Shown: piece after piece, positions 29,051 through 38,925 of the stretch | Layout of the letters: each line of letters begins with the position of its first letter | How positions within the stretch are numbered: the first letter of the stretch is position 1 | NCBI RefSeq assembly: GCF_004357765.1 | Contig: NZ_SMTE01000017.1 | Coordinates: 50,675 to 114,674, forward strand | Source: Pseudomonas putida | GTDB taxonomy: Bacteria > Pseudomonadota > Gammaproteobacteria > Pseudomonadales > Pseudomonadaceae | Length of the DNA stretch: 64,000 nt | Direction: 5' to 3' | Position numbers and translations under genes: made by a program | Notes under the pieces: generated by a model | Told to the model about the DNA's origin: nothing | The model's database searches: none | The model's input: the letters and a program-made list of their open reading frames with translations, nothing else

Positions 29051-31804
29051 TCAAGTCGAACACGCCCGCTCCGCCAACCGATCGATCGCCGCATCCAGTT
29101 CATCCAGCGCCTGCTGCGCCTGGGGATTTTCCTGCTTGAGCAAGGTCTCGCTGCGCTGGCAGGCTGCGCGTAACTGGGGGACGCCGCAATAACGCGTGGC
29201 ACCGTTGAGACGATGGACCTGTTCGATCAGCACGCTCCGATTATCGGTTTCACGTGCGCTGCGAATGGCTTGCTGGTCGCTCTGCAGCGACGCCAACAGC
29301 ATGGCCAGCATGTCGGCGGCCAGGTCCGCTTTGCCAGCGGCCAGGCGCAAGCCCTCCTCGGGGTCGAGTACCGGCAGCTCGCGAGGGTCGCCGGATTGTT
29401 CGCTGGCCAGTTCCGGCGGTGAGGCACCCAGGCTCATGCCGGTCCACTTCATCACCACCTGGGCCAGTTGCCGCTCGCTGATCGGTTTGGTCAGGTAGTC
29501 GTCCATGCCACTGTGAAGCAAGGCGCGCTTCTCGTTGGCCATGGCGTGGGCGGTGAGGGCGACGATCGGTAAGGGGCTCGCGCTGCGGGTGTTCTCCCAC
29601 TGGCGGATCTGTTCGGTACAGGCCCGCCCGTCCATGCCGGGCATCTGCACGTCCATCAGCACCAGGTCGAACGGTTCGTCCTGCACTGCCTGGACGGCGG
29701 CCACGCCGCTGTCCACCGCCAACACCTCGGCGCCGAGGTCTTCGAGCAGGGTCTTGACCAACAGCAGGTTGGCGGCGTTGTCGTCGACACAGAGAATCTT
29801 CGGCGTTTGTTGCCCGCTGCCGTTGGCTGTCTCGCCCAACGGCCGGCGCGGTTGTACCAACTCCAGCAACAGGCGGCGCAGCTTGCGTGTGCAACTGGGT
29901 TTGGACAGCAGTTGGCCGTGGCCATTGGGCAGGTACGGGTGGTAAAGCGCCTGTTCGGTGGTAGGGCAGAGCACCACGCATTGGCACTGGTGTCGCTCCA
30001 GTTGTTGGTGGTAATGGCCCAACTGCTCCGGCGAGAGGGTTCCCAGGTTGGCCCCCAGCACTGCGAAGTCGAAGGGCTGCCCAGCCTGGCTCGCGGCCTG
30101 GACTGCATGCAGCAGTTGGTCGAACGAGCCGAACAGGGTGACACTCAGGCCACAGTCCTCGAGCTGGTGCTCCAAGGCCTGGCGTGCCAGATCGTGGCCG
30201 TCGACGATGGCTGCACGCAGTCCCAGCAAGGGTTGCAGCGGGCGTTCTTCGGTGTCGTCGTGGGCCTTGGGCAGGTTCAGGCTGATCCAGAACTCCGAGC
30301 CCTCGCCCGGTGTGCTGTCGACGCCGATCTCGCCGCCCATCTGCTCGATCAGGCGCTTGGAAATCACCAGGCCCAACCCGGTGCCTCCGGGCTGGCGGGC
30401 CAACGAGTTGTCGGCCTGGCTGAAGGCTTGGAACAAGGTGCGCACATCCTGCGGCGACAGGCCGATGCCGGTGTCCTGCACGCTGATGCGCAACTGCGCG
30501 CTGTCTTCCTGCTCGTCGTCGAGCATGGCGCGCACGACGATGGTGCCTTCGCGGGTGAACTTGATGGCGTTGCTGACCAGGTTGGTGAGGATCTGCTTGA
30601 GGCGCAGCGGGTCGCCGATCATCGAGGTCGGCGTGTCGCGGTAGATCAGGCTGAGCAACTCGAGCTGTTTGGCATGGGCAGCCGGGGCGAGGATGGTCAG
30701 GGTGTCCTGGATCAGGTCGCGCAGGTTGAACGGAATGCTGTCGAGCACCAGCTTGCCGGCCTCGATCTTGGAGAAGTCGAGGATCTCGTTGATGATCCCC
30801 AGCAGATTGTCGGCGGATTTCTCGATGGTGCCCAGGTAGTCGAGCTGACGCGGGGTCATCTCGCTCTTTTGCAGCAAATGGGTGAAGCCGAGGATTCCAT
30901 TGAGCGGTGTGCGGATCTCGTGGCTCATGTTGGCCAGGAATTCCGACTTGATGCGGCTCGCTTCCAGGGCTTCCTTGCGCGCCATGTCCAGCTCGATGTT
31001 CTGGATTTCGATGGTCTCGAGGTTCTGGCGCACGTCCTCGGTGGCCTGGTCGATGCTGTGCTGCAGCTCCTCGTGGGCACTGTGCAGGGTTTCGGCCATG
31101 CGGTTGATGCCGCCGGCCAGTTCGTCCAGCTCATGGCTGCCCAGGGTCGGCAGGCGCTCTTCGAGGTGCCCGTCCTTGAGTTGGTTGACCGCATGCTTGA
31201 TGCGCGCGATGGGGTCGTTGATCGCCCGGCTCATGCGCAGGGCCAGCAAGCCGCTCAAGACCAGGCAGACCAGAATCAGCAACAGACTGGTGAACAGGTT
31301 GCGATAGCCGCGCAGCAGGGTGCCGTCGTGGGACAGTTCGATCTCGACCCAGCCCAGCAGGCGCTCGGCTTCGGCCGGCACGGCGTCGGTGGCCAGGTCG
31401 CGATGATGGCCGAACACTGGCATCAGGTAGCGCGTGGCATCGTTACCGCTGCGCTCCAGCACCTGCGTGCCGGTTCCGCCGCTGGGAGGCCGGTTGAGCA
31501 TGCTCGGGCCGGCGTGGGCCACGCGCGTGCGGTCCGGGGCGAGGAACGCCACGGCGCGCACATCGGCTTGCTCCAGGGTCTGCGCGGCGATCCGCTCGAG
31601 CTGCGGCACGGCGTCCCGGGCCAGAGCCGGTGCCGCCAGCGGCGCAAGTTGCTCGGCGATCATCTTGCCGCGCTGGAGCAATTGGGTGCGCAGTTCACTC
31701 TGCTGCAGCCAGGTGAAATAGCTTCCCAGCACCAAAGCCATCAGGCTGGCGGGGAGCAGGGCCAACAGCAGGACCCGGCTTCTGATTCCCAAACGATCGA
31801 GCAC
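29051..31804 (-). CDS. gacS: hybrid sensor kinase GacS (BarA-type)
   Basis: A 917-aa tripartite sensor. In order: membrane segment (about residues 12-32), periplasmic domain, second segment (about 168-190), HAMP, kinase with FLANMSHEIRTPLNGI (about 290), N box LTNLVSNAIKFT, G box GTGLGLVISK; a degenerate receiver region; a true receiver with CVDDNAANLLL and phospho-Asp in LVLMDVQMPGMDG; and a C-terminal Hpt with His in EQVHRLNGATRYCG. It phosphorylates GacA to induce small RNAs that titrate RsmA, controlling secretion and secondary metabolism. Confidence 0.96.
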   Translation of the reverse strand: MLDRLGIRSRVLLLALLPASLMALVLGSYFTWLQQSELRTQLLQRGKMIAEQLAPLAAPALARDAVPQLERIAAQTLEQADVRAVAFLAPDRTRVAHAGPSMLNRPPSGGTGTQVLERSGNDATRYLMPVFGHHRDLATDAVPAEAERLLGWVEIELSHDGTLLRGYRNLFTSLLLILVCLVLSGLLALRMSRAINDPIARIKHAVNQLKDGHLEERLPTLGSHELDELAGGINRMAETLHSAHEELQHSIDQATEDVRQNLETIEIQNIELDMARKEALEASRIKSEFLANMSHEIRTPLNGILGFTHLLQKSEMTPRQLDYLGTIEKSADNLLGIINEILDFSKIEAGKLVLDSIPFNLRDLIQDTLTILAPAAHAKQLELLSLIYRDTPTSMIGDPLRLKQILTNLVSNAIKFTREGTIVVRAMLDDEQEDSAQLRISVQDTGIGLSPQDVRTLFQAFSQADNSLARQPGGTGLGLVISKRLIEQMGGEIGVDSTPGEGSEFWISLNLPKAHDDTEERPLQPLLGLRAAIVDGHDLARQALEHQLEDCGLSVTLFGSFDQLLHAVQAASQAGQPFDFAVLGANLGTLSPEQLGHYHQQLERHQCQCVVLCPTTEQALYHPYLPNGHGQLLSKPSCTRKLRRLLLELVQPRRPLGETANGSGQQTPKILCVDDNAANLLLVKTLLEDLGAEVLAVDSGVAAVQAVQDEPFDLVLMDVQMPGMDGRACTEQIRQWENTRSASPLPIVALTAHAMANEKRALLHSGMDDYLTKPISERQLAQVVMKWTGMSLGASPPELASEQSGDPRELPVLDPEEGLRLAAGKADLAADMLAMLLASLQSDQQAIRSARETDNRSVLIEQVHRLNGATRYCGVPQLRAACQRSETLLKQENPQAQQALDELDAAIDRLAERACST

Positions 31805-31967
31805 ACCTGTCTCCTGTCATGTGCCTGCACGCCGCCTGCGTGGCGGATCAAAGCGGAAAGTTACTCCGCTCGCAGGCGTAATGCATCCTTTGTATAGCTT
31901 GGCTTCGCTTCTGCCGAGCGGTGGTCGATGGGCTGTTGCCTGAATGGCTTGCATGCTCAATAATTGC

Positions 31968-31986
31968 GCAATTGAGAATGTATGGC
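31968..31986 (+). promoter_or_regulatory. candidate Fur box upstream of the pirR-like gene
   Basis: GCAATTGAGAATGTATGGC matches 14 of 19 positions of the pseudomonad Fur consensus (GCAAATGAGAATCATTTGC). It ends eight bases before the start codon at 31995 and overlaps an AATAAT that could be the -10. Iron control would fit a siderophore-sensing two-component system. The 190-base gap also holds the divergent gacS promoter. Confidence 0.5.
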
Positions 31987-31994
31987 AGTTGCCA

Positions 31995-32711
31995 ATGAAT
32001 CCCGTATCTATTCACGCCTCCAGTATCCTCGCCATCGAGGACGACCCGGTGCTCGGCGCCTACCTGCACGAGGAGCTACAGCGCGGTGGTTTTCACGTCA
32101 CCTGGTGCCGCAACGGCCTGGATGGCCTGGAGGTCGCCGGTCGGCAGGCGTTCGACGTGGTCCTGATGGACATCCTGCTGCCCGGCCTCAACGGCCTGGA
32201 TGCGCTGGCACAACTGCGTCGGCATAGTGCCACGCCGGTGATCCTGATGTCCGCCCTGGGTGCCGAGGCCGATCGCATCAGTGGCTTCCAGCGCGGTGCC
32301 GATGATTACCTGCCCAAGCCGTTCAGCATGGCCGAACTGCAGGTGCGCATCGAGGCAATTCTGCGCCGCGTCGCCCTGGAGCGCCGCCGTCAGCCGGTGC
32401 CTGAGCCGGCCAGTGGCGATCTGTGCTTCGACGAAGATGCCTGCGATGTCAGCCTGGGTGGTCGTTGCGCCGGGCTCACGCCCAGTGAATACCGCCTGCT
32501 GGAGGTACTGCACCGCAATGTGGATGAGGTGTTGAGCAAGCCCTTCCTTTATCAGCACGTTCTACAGCGTGGCTATTCGCGGCATGACCGCAGCCTCGAC
32601 ATGCATGTGAGCCAGATCCGCCGCAAGCTCAAGGCCATCGGCTACCTCGAACGGCAGATCCGCACCGTATGGGGCAAGGGCTACGTGCTCAGTGCCGGCG
32701 AGTTGGGCTGA
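31995..32711 (+). CDS. pirR: PirR/PfeR-like response regulator
   Basis: A 238-aa OmpR-family regulator. Receiver with EDD near residue 14-16, phospho-Asp in VVLMDILLPGLNG, Lys in YLPKPFS; winged helix with LTPSEYRLLEVLHRN and VWGKGYVL. ATG 31995 is chosen because upstream in-frame codons run into the Fur-box region. It is followed three bases later by its kinase. Gene order gacS, regulator, kinase, cysM equals that of pirR-pirS in P. aeruginosa; the name is from position and type. Confidence 0.75.
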   Translation: MNPVSIHASSILAIEDDPVLGAYLHEELQRGGFHVTWCRNGLDGLEVAGRQAFDVVLMDILLPGLNGLDALAQLRRHSATPVILMSALGAEADRISGFQRGADDYLPKPFSMAELQVRIEAILRRVALERRRQPVPEPASGDLCFDEDACDVSLGGRCAGLTPSEYRLLEVLHRNVDEVLSKPFLYQHVLQRGYSRHDRSLDMHVSQIRRKLKAIGYLERQIRTVWGKGYVLSAGELG

Positions 32712-32714
32712 ACC

Positions 32715-34112
32715 ATGCTCGACCGTCGCTCGCTGTTCTGGAAACTGGCCATCCTGCTGGTGGGTTTCTGCCTGTTGATGATCGGCCTGAGCTACACCTG
32801 GGGCCGGCACATGGAAACCCGCAACGCGTTTCTCAGCGAGCCGGCCCGGCAGGTGCTGCGTGGCTATGCCGCCGAGGCCGAGCAGGCCTGGCGCAGCGGC
32901 GGACGGGCAGGGCTGGACCGTTGGGTGGCCGACATGCATCAGCGCGAGCGGGGCTGGATCGGGGTGTTGGACCTGCATCTGCGCCCCCTCGACAGCGCCA
33001 TTCTCGGTCCGCAGATCATGCAGCGCCTGACCCGCCTGCGCGGTGCCGACTGGCCCATGAGTCGACGCGCCATCGACCAGCCCTGGCTAAGCCTGCCGTT
33101 TCCGCAGGCCCCGGAGCAAGGCATGCTGGTGATGGAGTTGCCGCAGCGTTTCAATCCGGGCCAGTACCGGGTGTTCTGGCGGATCGTCACCAATGGCGTG
33201 ATTCCGGGTCTGTTCACCCTGCTGTTGTGCGTGGGGCTCTACCGCATGCTGATCGTCCCGCTCAACCAGTTGCGCGAGCAGGCCAATGCCTGGCGCGCCG
33301 ACCAACTCTCGGCGCGGTTGGACGCGCGGACCATTGCTCGCCACGACGAACTCGGCGAGCTGGCCCGGGCCTTCGACCAGATGGCCGAGCGCCTGCAGGG
33401 CACGGTAGCGATGCAGCAGCAATTATTGCGCGACCTCTCCCACGAAATGCGCACCCCCCTGAGCCGCCTGCGCGTGGCCTGCGACGGTGAAACCGACCTG
33501 CAGCGCCTGCGCGAACGCCTGGAACGCGAGGTCGACTGCATGCAGCAACTGGTCGAAGGTACCTTGCAATTGGCCTGGCAGGACGCCGAACGGGCACCGA
33601 TGAGTCTCGAGCCAATCCAGGTCCAGGCCCTCTGGGATCTGCTGGCCGAGGATGCCTGCTATGAAAGCGGCTGGTCGTTGGAGCGACTGCGCTGCGAACT
33701 GCCGGCTGATTGCTGGGTCCAGGGCAACCTCAATCATCTGGCCCAGGCATTGGAGAACATGCTGCGCAACGCCATTCGTCATTCGCCGGAAAATGCCCAG
33801 GTGCATCTGGGTGGCCTGCGCGAGGGAGGCTACTGGCGGCTATGGCTGGAAGACCAGGGCGGCGGTGTGGCGGAGCAGGACCTTGAGCGGATTTTCGCAC
33901 CGTTCTCCCGACTCGATGGCTCCCGACCCGGGGATGGCGGTTTCGGTCTTGGGTTGAGCATCGCCCGTAGTGCCCTCCAGCGTCAGGGCGGGGCCTTGTG
34001 GGCGGAAAACGGCAAGCATGGGCTGCGCCTGTGCATGCGTCTGAAGGCGCATACGGTTGCCGAAACGGCATCGTCAGCTACCCGCGCAGTCCATCAGGAG
34101 ATGGCGTTATAG
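32715..34112 (+). CDS. pirS: PirS/PfeS-like sensor histidine kinase
   Basis: A 465-aa kinase with membrane segments at about residues 10-28 and 158-178, a small periplasmic sensor, HAMP, phospho-acceptor box RDLSHEMRTPLSRLR, N box ALENMLRNAIRH and G box GGFGLGLSIAR. Partner of the regulator three bases upstream. In P. aeruginosa the pair controls the ferric-enterobactin receptor gene pirA, which lies next; here cysM follows, so the regulated receptor must be elsewhere or lost. Confidence 0.75.
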   Translation: MLDRRSLFWKLAILLVGFCLLMIGLSYTWGRHMETRNAFLSEPARQVLRGYAAEAEQAWRSGGRAGLDRWVADMHQRERGWIGVLDLHLRPLDSAILGPQIMQRLTRLRGADWPMSRRAIDQPWLSLPFPQAPEQGMLVMELPQRFNPGQYRVFWRIVTNGVIPGLFTLLLCVGLYRMLIVPLNQLREQANAWRADQLSARLDARTIARHDELGELARAFDQMAERLQGTVAMQQQLLRDLSHEMRTPLSRLRVACDGETDLQRLRERLEREVDCMQQLVEGTLQLAWQDAERAPMSLEPIQVQALWDLLAEDACYESGWSLERLRCELPADCWVQGNLNHLAQALENMLRNAIRHSPENAQVHLGGLREGGYWRLWLEDQGGGVAEQDLERIFAPFSRLDGSRPGDGGFGLGLSIARSALQRQGGALWAENGKHGLRLCMRLKAHTVAETASSATRAVHQEMAL

Positions 34113-34206
34113 CTTGTAGCTATAGCGACCACAGATTGCGTGATATGGCCACGGAAGGTTTGCCGGTATGATAGGCGCCCCTGCCGTCCGGATTGTGAAG
34201 CACGCC

Positions 34207-35106
34207 ATGACCTTGCAGTACCCAACCATCGCCGATTGCGTCGGCAATACGCCTCTGGTTCGCCTGCAGCGCATCGCTGGCGAAACCAGCAATACCCTCC
34301 TGCTCAAGCTCGAAGGTAACAATCCTGCCGGCTCGGTGAAGGACCGCCCGGCGCTGTCGATGATCGTTCGCGCCGAATTGCGCGGCCAGATCAAGCCTGG
34401 CGACACCCTGATCGAAGCCACTTCCGGCAACACCGGCATCGCTTTGGCGATGGCGGCTGCGATCAAGGGTTACAAGATGATCCTGATCATGCCCGACAAC
34501 TCCACGGCAGAGCGCAAGGCGGCGATGACCGCCTATGGCGCCGAGCTGATCCTGGTGACCAAGGAGGAGGGTATGGAGGGTGCCCGTGACCTGGCCGAGA
34601 GACTGCAGGCCGAAGGCCGTGGCGTGGTGCTCGATCAGTTCGCCAACGGCGACAATCCGATCGCCCACTACACCAGCACTGGCCCGGAGATCTGGCAGCA
34701 GACCCAGGGCACCATCACCCATTTCGTCAGCTCCATGGGAACCACCGGCACCATCATGGGGTGCTCGCAGTACCTCAAGGAGCAGAACCCCAACGTGCAG
34801 ATCGTCGGTCTGCAGCCGATGGAAGGCTCGGCCATCCCTGGCATCCGTCGCTGGCCCGAGGCATACCTGCCGAAGATCTTCGACGCTACCCGCGTCGATC
34901 GCGTCCTGGACATGTCCCAGCAGGAAGCCGAGGACACCACGCGCCGCCTGGCCCGTGAAGAGGGTATTTTCTGTGGCGTGTCGTCCGGCGGCGCTGTCGC
35001 AGGCATGCTGCGGCTGTCCCGTGAAGTGGAAAATGCCGTGATGGTCGCGATCATCTGTGACCGTGGCGATCGTTACCTGTCCTCCGGCCTGTTCGACCCG
35101 CGCTAA
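34207..35106 (+). CDS. cysM: cysteine synthase B
   Basis: A 299-aa PLP enzyme of the O-acetylserine sulfhydrylase family. The PLP lysine is in PAGSVKDRPA (about residue 43), the TSGNTG loop in EATSGNTGIA (about 70), and SSGGAVAG (about 262) binds phosphate. CysM uses sulfide or thiosulfate to make cysteine or S-sulfocysteine. The start is ATG 34207. The rlmD start codon directly abuts its stop. Confidence 0.95.
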   Translation: MTLQYPTIADCVGNTPLVRLQRIAGETSNTLLLKLEGNNPAGSVKDRPALSMIVRAELRGQIKPGDTLIEATSGNTGIALAMAAAIKGYKMILIMPDNSTAERKAAMTAYGAELILVTKEEGMEGARDLAERLQAEGRGVVLDQFANGDNPIAHYTSTGPEIWQQTQGTITHFVSSMGTTGTIMGCSQYLKEQNPNVQIVGLQPMEGSAIPGIRRWPEAYLPKIFDATRVDRVLDMSQQEAEDTTRRLAREEGIFCGVSSGGAVAGMLRLSREVENAVMVAIICDRGDRYLSSGLFDPR

Positions 35107-36465
35107 ATGTCCAGAAAGAAACCCAATACCGGCCTGCGCTTCCAGCCAGCCGGTGGCAACCGCACGCCCCAGGTCCCTGTGGGCAAGAAGCAGCGCCTGG
35201 ATATCGAGCGCCTGGCCGGTGACGGTCGTGGCATCGCCTTCCTCGAAGGGCGTACCTGGTTCGTCAGTGGCGCCCTGGCCGGAGAAGCGGTCGAAGCCCG
35301 TGTGCTCAACGCCCGTGGCAAGGTGGTCGAGGCCCGTCTGGAGCGGGTCCTGCAAGCCAGCCCCGAGCGCCGCGAGCCACCGTGCCGGTTCTACCACCGC
35401 TGTGGCGGCTGCAACCTGCAGCATCTGCCGCATGAGGCTCAGTTGGCGCTCAAGCAGCGCACCCTGGCCGAGCAACTGCAGCGTGTCGCTGGCGTACAAC
35501 CCGATGCCTGGGCCGCGCCGTTGACCGGGCCGGAGTTCGGCTACCGTCGCCGGGCGCGGGTTGCCGTGCGATGGGACGTCAAGGCCCGTCGCCTGGATGT
35601 CGGGTTCCGTGCCGAAGCCAGCCAGGAAATTGTCGCTATTGATGACTGCGCCGTTCTGGTACAGCCTTTGCAGACTATTCTTCGTCATCTACCGACCGTG
35701 TTGCGCTCGCTGAGCAAGCCCCAGGTCATCGGCCATGTGGAGTTGTTCAGCGGCACGGCCGAGGCGGTGCTGGTGCGTCACGTCGCTCCGTTGCCGGACG
35801 ATGATTTGGCACGTCTGCGTGCCTTCTGCGACGAAGCAGGTGCGCAGTTGTGGTTGCAAGGAGAGGGCGAGCCGGCCCCGGTCGATGCCGCTGCCACGCT
35901 GGGTTTTGCCCTGGCACCGTGGCAACTGGAACTGGCCTGGCGCCCGGGCGACTTCGTCCAGGTCAACGCCGAGGTCAACACGGCGATGATCGAGCAAGCC
36001 CTGGCCTGGCTCGCACCCCAGGCCGACGAGCGGGTCCTGGACCTGTTCTGCGGTCTGGGCAACTTCGCCCTGCCGCTGGCTCGGCAGGCACGCGAAGTGG
36101 TGGCGGTGGAAGGTGTGCAGGCCATGGTCGACAGGGCCGAGGCCAATGCCCGAAACAACGCAGTGCATAACGCCGCGTTTTTTCAGGCCGATTTATCGCA
36201 GCCTTTGGCAGGCGCCGGATGGGCCGCCGAAGGCTTTTCTGCGGTACTCTTGGATCCACCGCGTGACGGTGCTTTCGAGGTGGTGCAAGGCATCGCTCGC
36301 CTCAAGGCCAAGCGCCTGGTCTACGTTTCGTGCAATCCGGCCACGCTGGCACGAGACACCCAGGTACTGGTCGCCCAAGGGTATCGGTTAAAAAGGGCCG
36401 GGATCCTCGACATGTTTCCTCAGACGGCGCATGTCGAGGCCATGGCGTTATTCGAAGCGGGCTAG
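35107..36465 (+). CDS. rlmD: 23S rRNA (uracil-1939-C5) methyltransferase RlmD
   Basis: A 452-aa RumA-family enzyme. N-terminal TRAM domain, then the [4Fe-4S] cysteines in [10 protein letters not shown] (about residues 92-101) plus a later Cys; the SAM motif is [13 protein letters not shown] (about 310) and the catalytic nucleophile lies in [11 protein letters not shown] (about 405-415). Start codon abuts the cysM stop, so the two are co-translated; relA follows after about 100 bases. Confidence 0.95.
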   Translation: MSRKKPNTGLRFQPAGGNRTPQVPVGKKQRLDIERLAGDGRGIAFLEGRTWFVSGALAGEAVEARVLNARGKVVEARLERVLQASPERREPPCRFYHRCGGCNLQHLPHEAQLALKQRTLAEQLQRVAGVQPDAWAAPLTGPEFGYRRRARVAVRWDVKARRLDVGFRAEASQEIVAIDDCAVLVQPLQTILRHLPTVLRSLSKPQVIGHVELFSGTAEAVLVRHVAPLPDDDLARLRAFCDEAGAQLWLQGEGEPAPVDAAATLGFALAPWQLELAWRPGDFVQVNAEVNTAMIEQALAWLAPQADERVLDLFCGLGNFALPLARQAREVVAVEGVQAMVDRAEANARNNAVHNAAFFQADLSQPLAGAGWAAEGFSAVLLDPPRDGAFEVVQGIARLKAKRLVYVSCNPATLARDTQVLVAQGYRLKRAGILDMFPQTAHVEAMALFEAG

Positions 36466-36561
36466 CGAGCTGGCCCCTTGGTGCGGCTTCCAGGGACTGG
36501 AAGCTACACGGTGATCGCCAGCGCACCCGGGTGGTGCGCTGTATGGAAAGGTAAAACAAAG

Positions 36562-38802
36562 ATGGTACAGGTGAGAGTGCACCAGCCGGTCAACACCGAC
36601 GGCAGTATCAATCTCGAAGCATGGTTGGATCATGTGGTGAGCGTGGACTCGGCATTGGACCGAGTGGCGCTGAAAGAAGCCTGCGAGTTCGCCCACGAGA
36701 TCGAAAAGAAGGGCAACCCGGCCAAGCATTCCTGGGCCGATGGTACGTCCAGCTTCCAGGCAGGTCTGGAAATCGCGGAAATTCTCGCCGACCTCAAGCT
36801 CGACCAGGACTCGCTGGTCGCGGCGGTGATCTACCGCTCGGTGCGTGAAGGCAAGGTGACCCTGGCCGAGGTCGGTCAGCGGTTCGGCCCGGTGGTGTCC
36901 AAGCTGATCGACGGTGTCCTGCGCATGGCCGCCATCAGTGCCAGTCTCAGCCCTCGCCAGTCGCTGGTGCTGGGCTCCCAGGCGCAGGTCGAGAACCTGC
37001 GCAAGATGCTGGTGGCGATGGTCGACGACGTCCGCGTGGCGTTGATCAAGCTGGCCGAGCGTACCTGTGCGATTCGTGCAGTGAAGGGCGCCGACGACGA
37101 AAAACGCCTGCGTGTGGCACGCGAAGTGTTCGACATCTATGCGCCACTGGCCCACCGCCTGGGTATCGGTCACATCAAATGGGAGCTGGAAGACCTGTCC
37201 TTCCGCTACCTCGAGCCCGATCAGTACAAGCAGATCGCCAAGCTGTTGCATGAGCGCCGGTTGGACCGCGAGCGCTTCATCACCGACGTGATGAGCCAAC
37301 TGCAGAACGAGCTGCTGGCCACCGGCGTGAAGGCCGACATCAGTGGCCGGGCCAAACACATCTATTCGATCTGGCGCAAGATGCAGCGCAAAGGCCTGGA
37401 ATTCAGCCAGATCTACGACGTGCGCGCGGTGCGGGTGCTGGTGCCGGAGGTGCGGGACTGCTATACCGCGCTGGGCATCGTCCACACCCTGTGGCGGCAC
37501 ATTCCCAAGGAATTCGACGACTATATCGCCAACCCCAAGGAAAACGGCTATCGCTCGCTGCACACCGCGGTGATCGGCCCCGAGGGCAAGGTACTGGAAG
37601 TGCAGATCCGTACCCACGGCATGCACGAGGAAGCCGAACTTGGCGTCTGCGCCCACTGGCGCTACAAGGGCACCGACGTCAAGTCCAGCTCCAACCACTA
37701 CGAAGAGAAGATCTCCTGGCTGCGCCAGGTGCTCGAATGGCATGAAGAGCTGGGCGACATCGGTGGTCTGGCCGAGCAATTGCGCGTCGATATCGAGCCC
37801 GACCGGGTCTACGTGTTCACCCCCGACGGCCACGCCATCGACCTGCCCAAGGGGGCGACGCCACTGGACTTCGCCTATCGGGTGCATACCGAGATCGGTC
37901 ACAACTGCCGCGGCGCCAAGATCAACGGGCGTATCGTACCGCTGAACTACAGCCTGCAGACCGGCGAGCAGGTGGAGATCATCACCAGCAAGCACGGCAA
38001 CCCGAGCCGCGACTGGCTGAACTCCAACCTGGGCTATGTGACCACCTCGCGGGCCCGGGCCAAGATCGTCCACTGGTTCAAACTCCAGGCCCGCGACCAG
38101 AACGTCGCCGCCGGCAAGACCCTGCTCGAGCGCGAGCTCAGCCGCTTGGGGCTGCCTCAGGTCGACTTCGAGCGCCTGGCGGAAAAAACCAACGTCAAGA
38201 CTGCCGAGGACATGTTCGCTGCGCTTGGGGCCGGCGACCTGCGCCTGGCGCACCTGGTCAATGCCGCCCAGCAGTTGCTGGAGCCTGAACGCATCGAGCA
38301 GATCGAGCTGCCGGTGCGCAAGCCCACCGGCATGCGCACCGGCAAGCGTGGCGATATCCAGATCCAGGGTGTCGGCAACCTGCTCACGCAGATGGCCGGC
38401 TGCTGCCAGCCGCTGCCTGGTGACGCCATCGTGGGCTACATCACCCAGGGGCGCGGCGTCAGCATCCATCGCCAGGACTGCGCATCGGTGCTGCAGCTGG
38501 CCGGGCGTGAGCCGGAACGGATGATCCAGGTGAGTTGGGGGCCGATCCCGGTGCAGACCTACCCGGTCGACATCGTCATTCGTGCCTATGACCGGCCAGG
38601 GCTGCTGCGCGATGTGTCGCAGGTGTTGCTCAATGAGAAGATCAACGTGTTGGCGGTCAATACCCGCTCGAACAAGGAAGACAACACCGCCCTGATGTCG
38701 CTGACCATCGAGATCCCTGGCCTGGATGCCCTCGGGCGTTTGCTGGGCAGGATCTCGCAGTTGCCGAACATCATCGAGACGCGGCGTAATCGAACCCCTT
38801 GA
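36562..38802 (+). CDS. relA: (p)ppGpp synthetase RelA
   Basis: A 746-aa RelA: pseudo-hydrolase domain in which the catalytic HDxxED is replaced (AAVIYRSVREG), synthetase domain with RAKHIYSIWRKMQ and the EFDDY motif typical of RelA rather than SpoT, TGS domain (RVYVFTPDGHAIDLPKGAT), the Cys-rich/zinc-finger region with GCCQP, and a C-terminal ACT domain. It makes pppGpp on stalled ribosomes. ATG 36562 matches the usual N-terminus (MVQVRVHQPVN); a codon at 36478 would add an unlikely tail. Confidence 0.96.
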   Translation: MVQVRVHQPVNTDGSINLEAWLDHVVSVDSALDRVALKEACEFAHEIEKKGNPAKHSWADGTSSFQAGLEIAEILADLKLDQDSLVAAVIYRSVREGKVTLAEVGQRFGPVVSKLIDGVLRMAAISASLSPRQSLVLGSQAQVENLRKMLVAMVDDVRVALIKLAERTCAIRAVKGADDEKRLRVAREVFDIYAPLAHRLGIGHIKWELEDLSFRYLEPDQYKQIAKLLHERRLDRERFITDVMSQLQNELLATGVKADISGRAKHIYSIWRKMQRKGLEFSQIYDVRAVRVLVPEVRDCYTALGIVHTLWRHIPKEFDDYIANPKENGYRSLHTAVIGPEGKVLEVQIRTHGMHEEAELGVCAHWRYKGTDVKSSSNHYEEKISWLRQVLEWHEELGDIGGLAEQLRVDIEPDRVYVFTPDGHAIDLPKGATPLDFAYRVHTEIGHNCRGAKINGRIVPLNYSLQTGEQVEIITSKHGNPSRDWLNSNLGYVTTSRARAKIVHWFKLQARDQNVAAGKTLLERELSRLGLPQVDFERLAEKTNVKTAEDMFAALGAGDLRLAHLVNAAQQLLEPERIEQIELPVRKPTGMRTGKRGDIQIQGVGNLLTQMAGCCQPLPGDAIVGYITQGRGVSIHRQDCASVLQLAGREPERMIQVSWGPIPVQTYPVDIVIRAYDRPGLLRDVSQVLLNEKINVLAVNTRSNKEDNTALMSLTIEIPGLDALGRLLGRISQLPNIIETRRNRTP

Positions 38803-38814
38803 GATCACGGCGCG

Positions 38815-38902
38815 CCCTTCGCGGGCAAGCCCGCTCCCACAGGTGGAATGCACCCTGGTTCAAGCAGGGTAACGGTGGGAGCGGGCTTGCCCCGCGAAGA
38901 GG
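38815..38902. repeat. inverted REP pair with a central hairpin between relA and mazG
   Basis: CCCTTCGCGGGCAAGCCCGC at 38815 and its inverted partner starting GTGGGAGCGGGCTTG at 38875 flank a small hairpin ACCCTG/CAGGGT (38852-38870). The pair forms a BIME-like block filling the whole relA-mazG gap and may act as a partial terminator. Confidence 0.85.
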
Positions 38903-38925
38903 TTGTCACTGAAGGACCTGCTTAC

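Noticed and set aside
29807-31897. Long plus-strand frame over gacS
   Set aside because: Antisense to the well-supported gacS coding sequence; low-complexity Gln/Gly/Val composition.
36448-38853. Open frame of 801 codons on the minus strand across relA
   Set aside because: Shadow of relA; no recognisable domain and typical GC-frame composition.
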